This document shows positions 4,677 through 5,238 of a stretch of DNA of 5,238 nt, one piece after another. The notes under the pieces were generated by a model. That model was not told where the DNA came from. It was given only the letters and a program-made list of their open reading frames with translations, and made no database searches. Position 1 is the first letter of the stretch. The number at the start of each line of letters is the position of its first letter. The position numbers were made by a program, and so were the translations under genes. The DNA is from Acidobacteriota bacterium (lineage in GTDB: Bacteria; Acidobacteriota; Terriglobia; Acidiferrales; 2-02-FULL-67-57): NCBI GenBank assembly GCA_016189965.1, contig JACPRL010000181.1, forward strand, positions 1 through 5,238, written 5' to 3'.

Positions 4677-5238
4677 ATGGAAGGGATGGCACTGGTAATC
4701 CTTTTTGTCGGGGTACTGGTGTTTCTGGCGCATGCCTTTGCCGCACTGTTCGAGCGCTGGCGGATCCCGGACGTGCTGACGCTGGTGGTGCTGGGTGTGT
4801 TGATCGGGCCGGTGGCGGGTTTGGTCAAGCCGGAGGCTCTGGGGCAGTTGGGTCCTGTGTTCACCACGTTGGCGCTGGTGGTGATCCTGTTCGAGGCCGG
4901 GGTGGGGCTGGATTTTTCGATGCTGCGGGAGGCGCTGGGCCGGACGCTGCGACTGACCCTGGCCAACTACCTGTGCAGTATGATGATTCTGGGGCTGGCG
5001 GCGGCGTACTGGCTGGACGTCCCGGTGCTGTTGGGGCTGACGCTGGGGGCGACGGTGAGCGGGACGTCGTCGGCGGAAGTGATCCCGCTGGTCAAGACGC
5101 TGCGGCTGCAGCCGCTGTCGAAGACGACGCTGCTGCTGGAGTCCACCTTGACCGACGTGCTCTGCATCGTGTTCACGCTGGGATTCCTGCACACGGTGAG
5201 GTTCGATGAGTTCCGTCCGGGGCTGCTGCTGGGCGAGA
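4677..5238 (+). CDS. Cation:proton antiporter (N-terminal part; runs off window)
   Basis: The frame is open from ATG 4677 to the window end: 187 residues, under half the usual length of this inner-membrane Na+/H+ or K+/H+ exchanger family (CPA type, Na_H_exchanger domain). Likely membrane helices are about 4-25, 33-50, 58-78, 91-113, 115-139 and 150-172. Family signatures are ILFEAGVGLDFSML (70-83), GATVSGTSSAEVIPLV (124-139) and LLLESTLTDVLCIV (152-165). D160 sits where the ND or DD ion-binding motif of the superfamily lies, but its partner is T159. In the unwound-helix motif, usually S/T-x-T-D, the Asp is Ser (SGTSS). From memory, a SGTSS/TDVLC combination occurs in some prokaryotic exchangers, so this is probably a subfamily trait. 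C-terminal regulatory domains (TrkA-type or other) would be outside the window. Ion specificity cannot be told. Confidence 0.9.
   Translation, partial: MEGMALVILFVGVLVFLAHAFAALFERWRIPDVLTLVVLGVLIGPVAGLVKPEALGQLGPVFTTLALVVILFEAGVGLDFSMLREALGRTLRLTLANYLCSMMILGLAAAYWLDVPVLLGLTLGATVSGTSSAEVIPLVKTLRLQPLSKTTLLLESTLTDVLCIVFTLGFLHTVRFDEFRPGLLLGE

Noticed and set aside
4503..5192. 229-codon minus-strand frame opposite the antiporter
   Set aside because: The Gln/His/Arg-rich composition is typical of the antisense of a Leu/Val-rich membrane protein gene; the plus strand has clear antiporter motifs.

Overview
The window holds four protein genes separated by unusual, repeat-rich spacers. The host looks like a GC-rich, Gram-negative-type bacterium: one gene encodes an export signal peptide, and genes 2-4 use strongly GC-ending codons. 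The style of the intergenic repeats and the TAGAAT-like promoter sitting almost on a start codon suggest Acidobacteriota or a similar environmental lineage. That placement is an impression, not something the sequence proves.

Layout. Positions 909 to 1 (minus strand, running off the left edge) encode a membrane-anchored tetratricopeptide-repeat (TPR) protein. The divergent spacer at 910-1117 contains two oppositely oriented arrays of an 8-bp repeat. Positions 1118-2305 (plus) encode a complete PLP-dependent Cys/Met-metabolism enzyme of the cystathionine gamma-synthase/gamma-lyase type. The spacer at 2306-2653 has no credible gene. It is a mosaic of an 8-bp tandem array, a large inverted repeat, several hairpins and palindromes, two interlocking stems, a 7-bp tandem array and a candidate promoter. 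Positions 2654-4573 (plus) encode a complete exported phosphodiesterase/nucleotide pyrophosphatase-type enzyme of the alkaline phosphatase superfamily. The spacer at 4574-4676 has another degenerate 8-bp array and a candidate promoter. Positions 4677-5238 (plus, running off the right edge) encode the N-terminal part of a cation:proton antiporter.

The genes do not form an obvious pathway. The three plus-strand genes are separated by 348 and 103 bp, with candidate promoters in both gaps, so they are probably independent transcription units. The TPR gene diverges from the rest and has a visibly lower share of GC-ending codons. I see no defence system, mobile element with a transposase, CRISPR array, tRNA or rRNA. 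The most distinctive content is in the spacers: each one carries short-period (7-8 bp) degenerate tandem repeats, with a different unit at each site.
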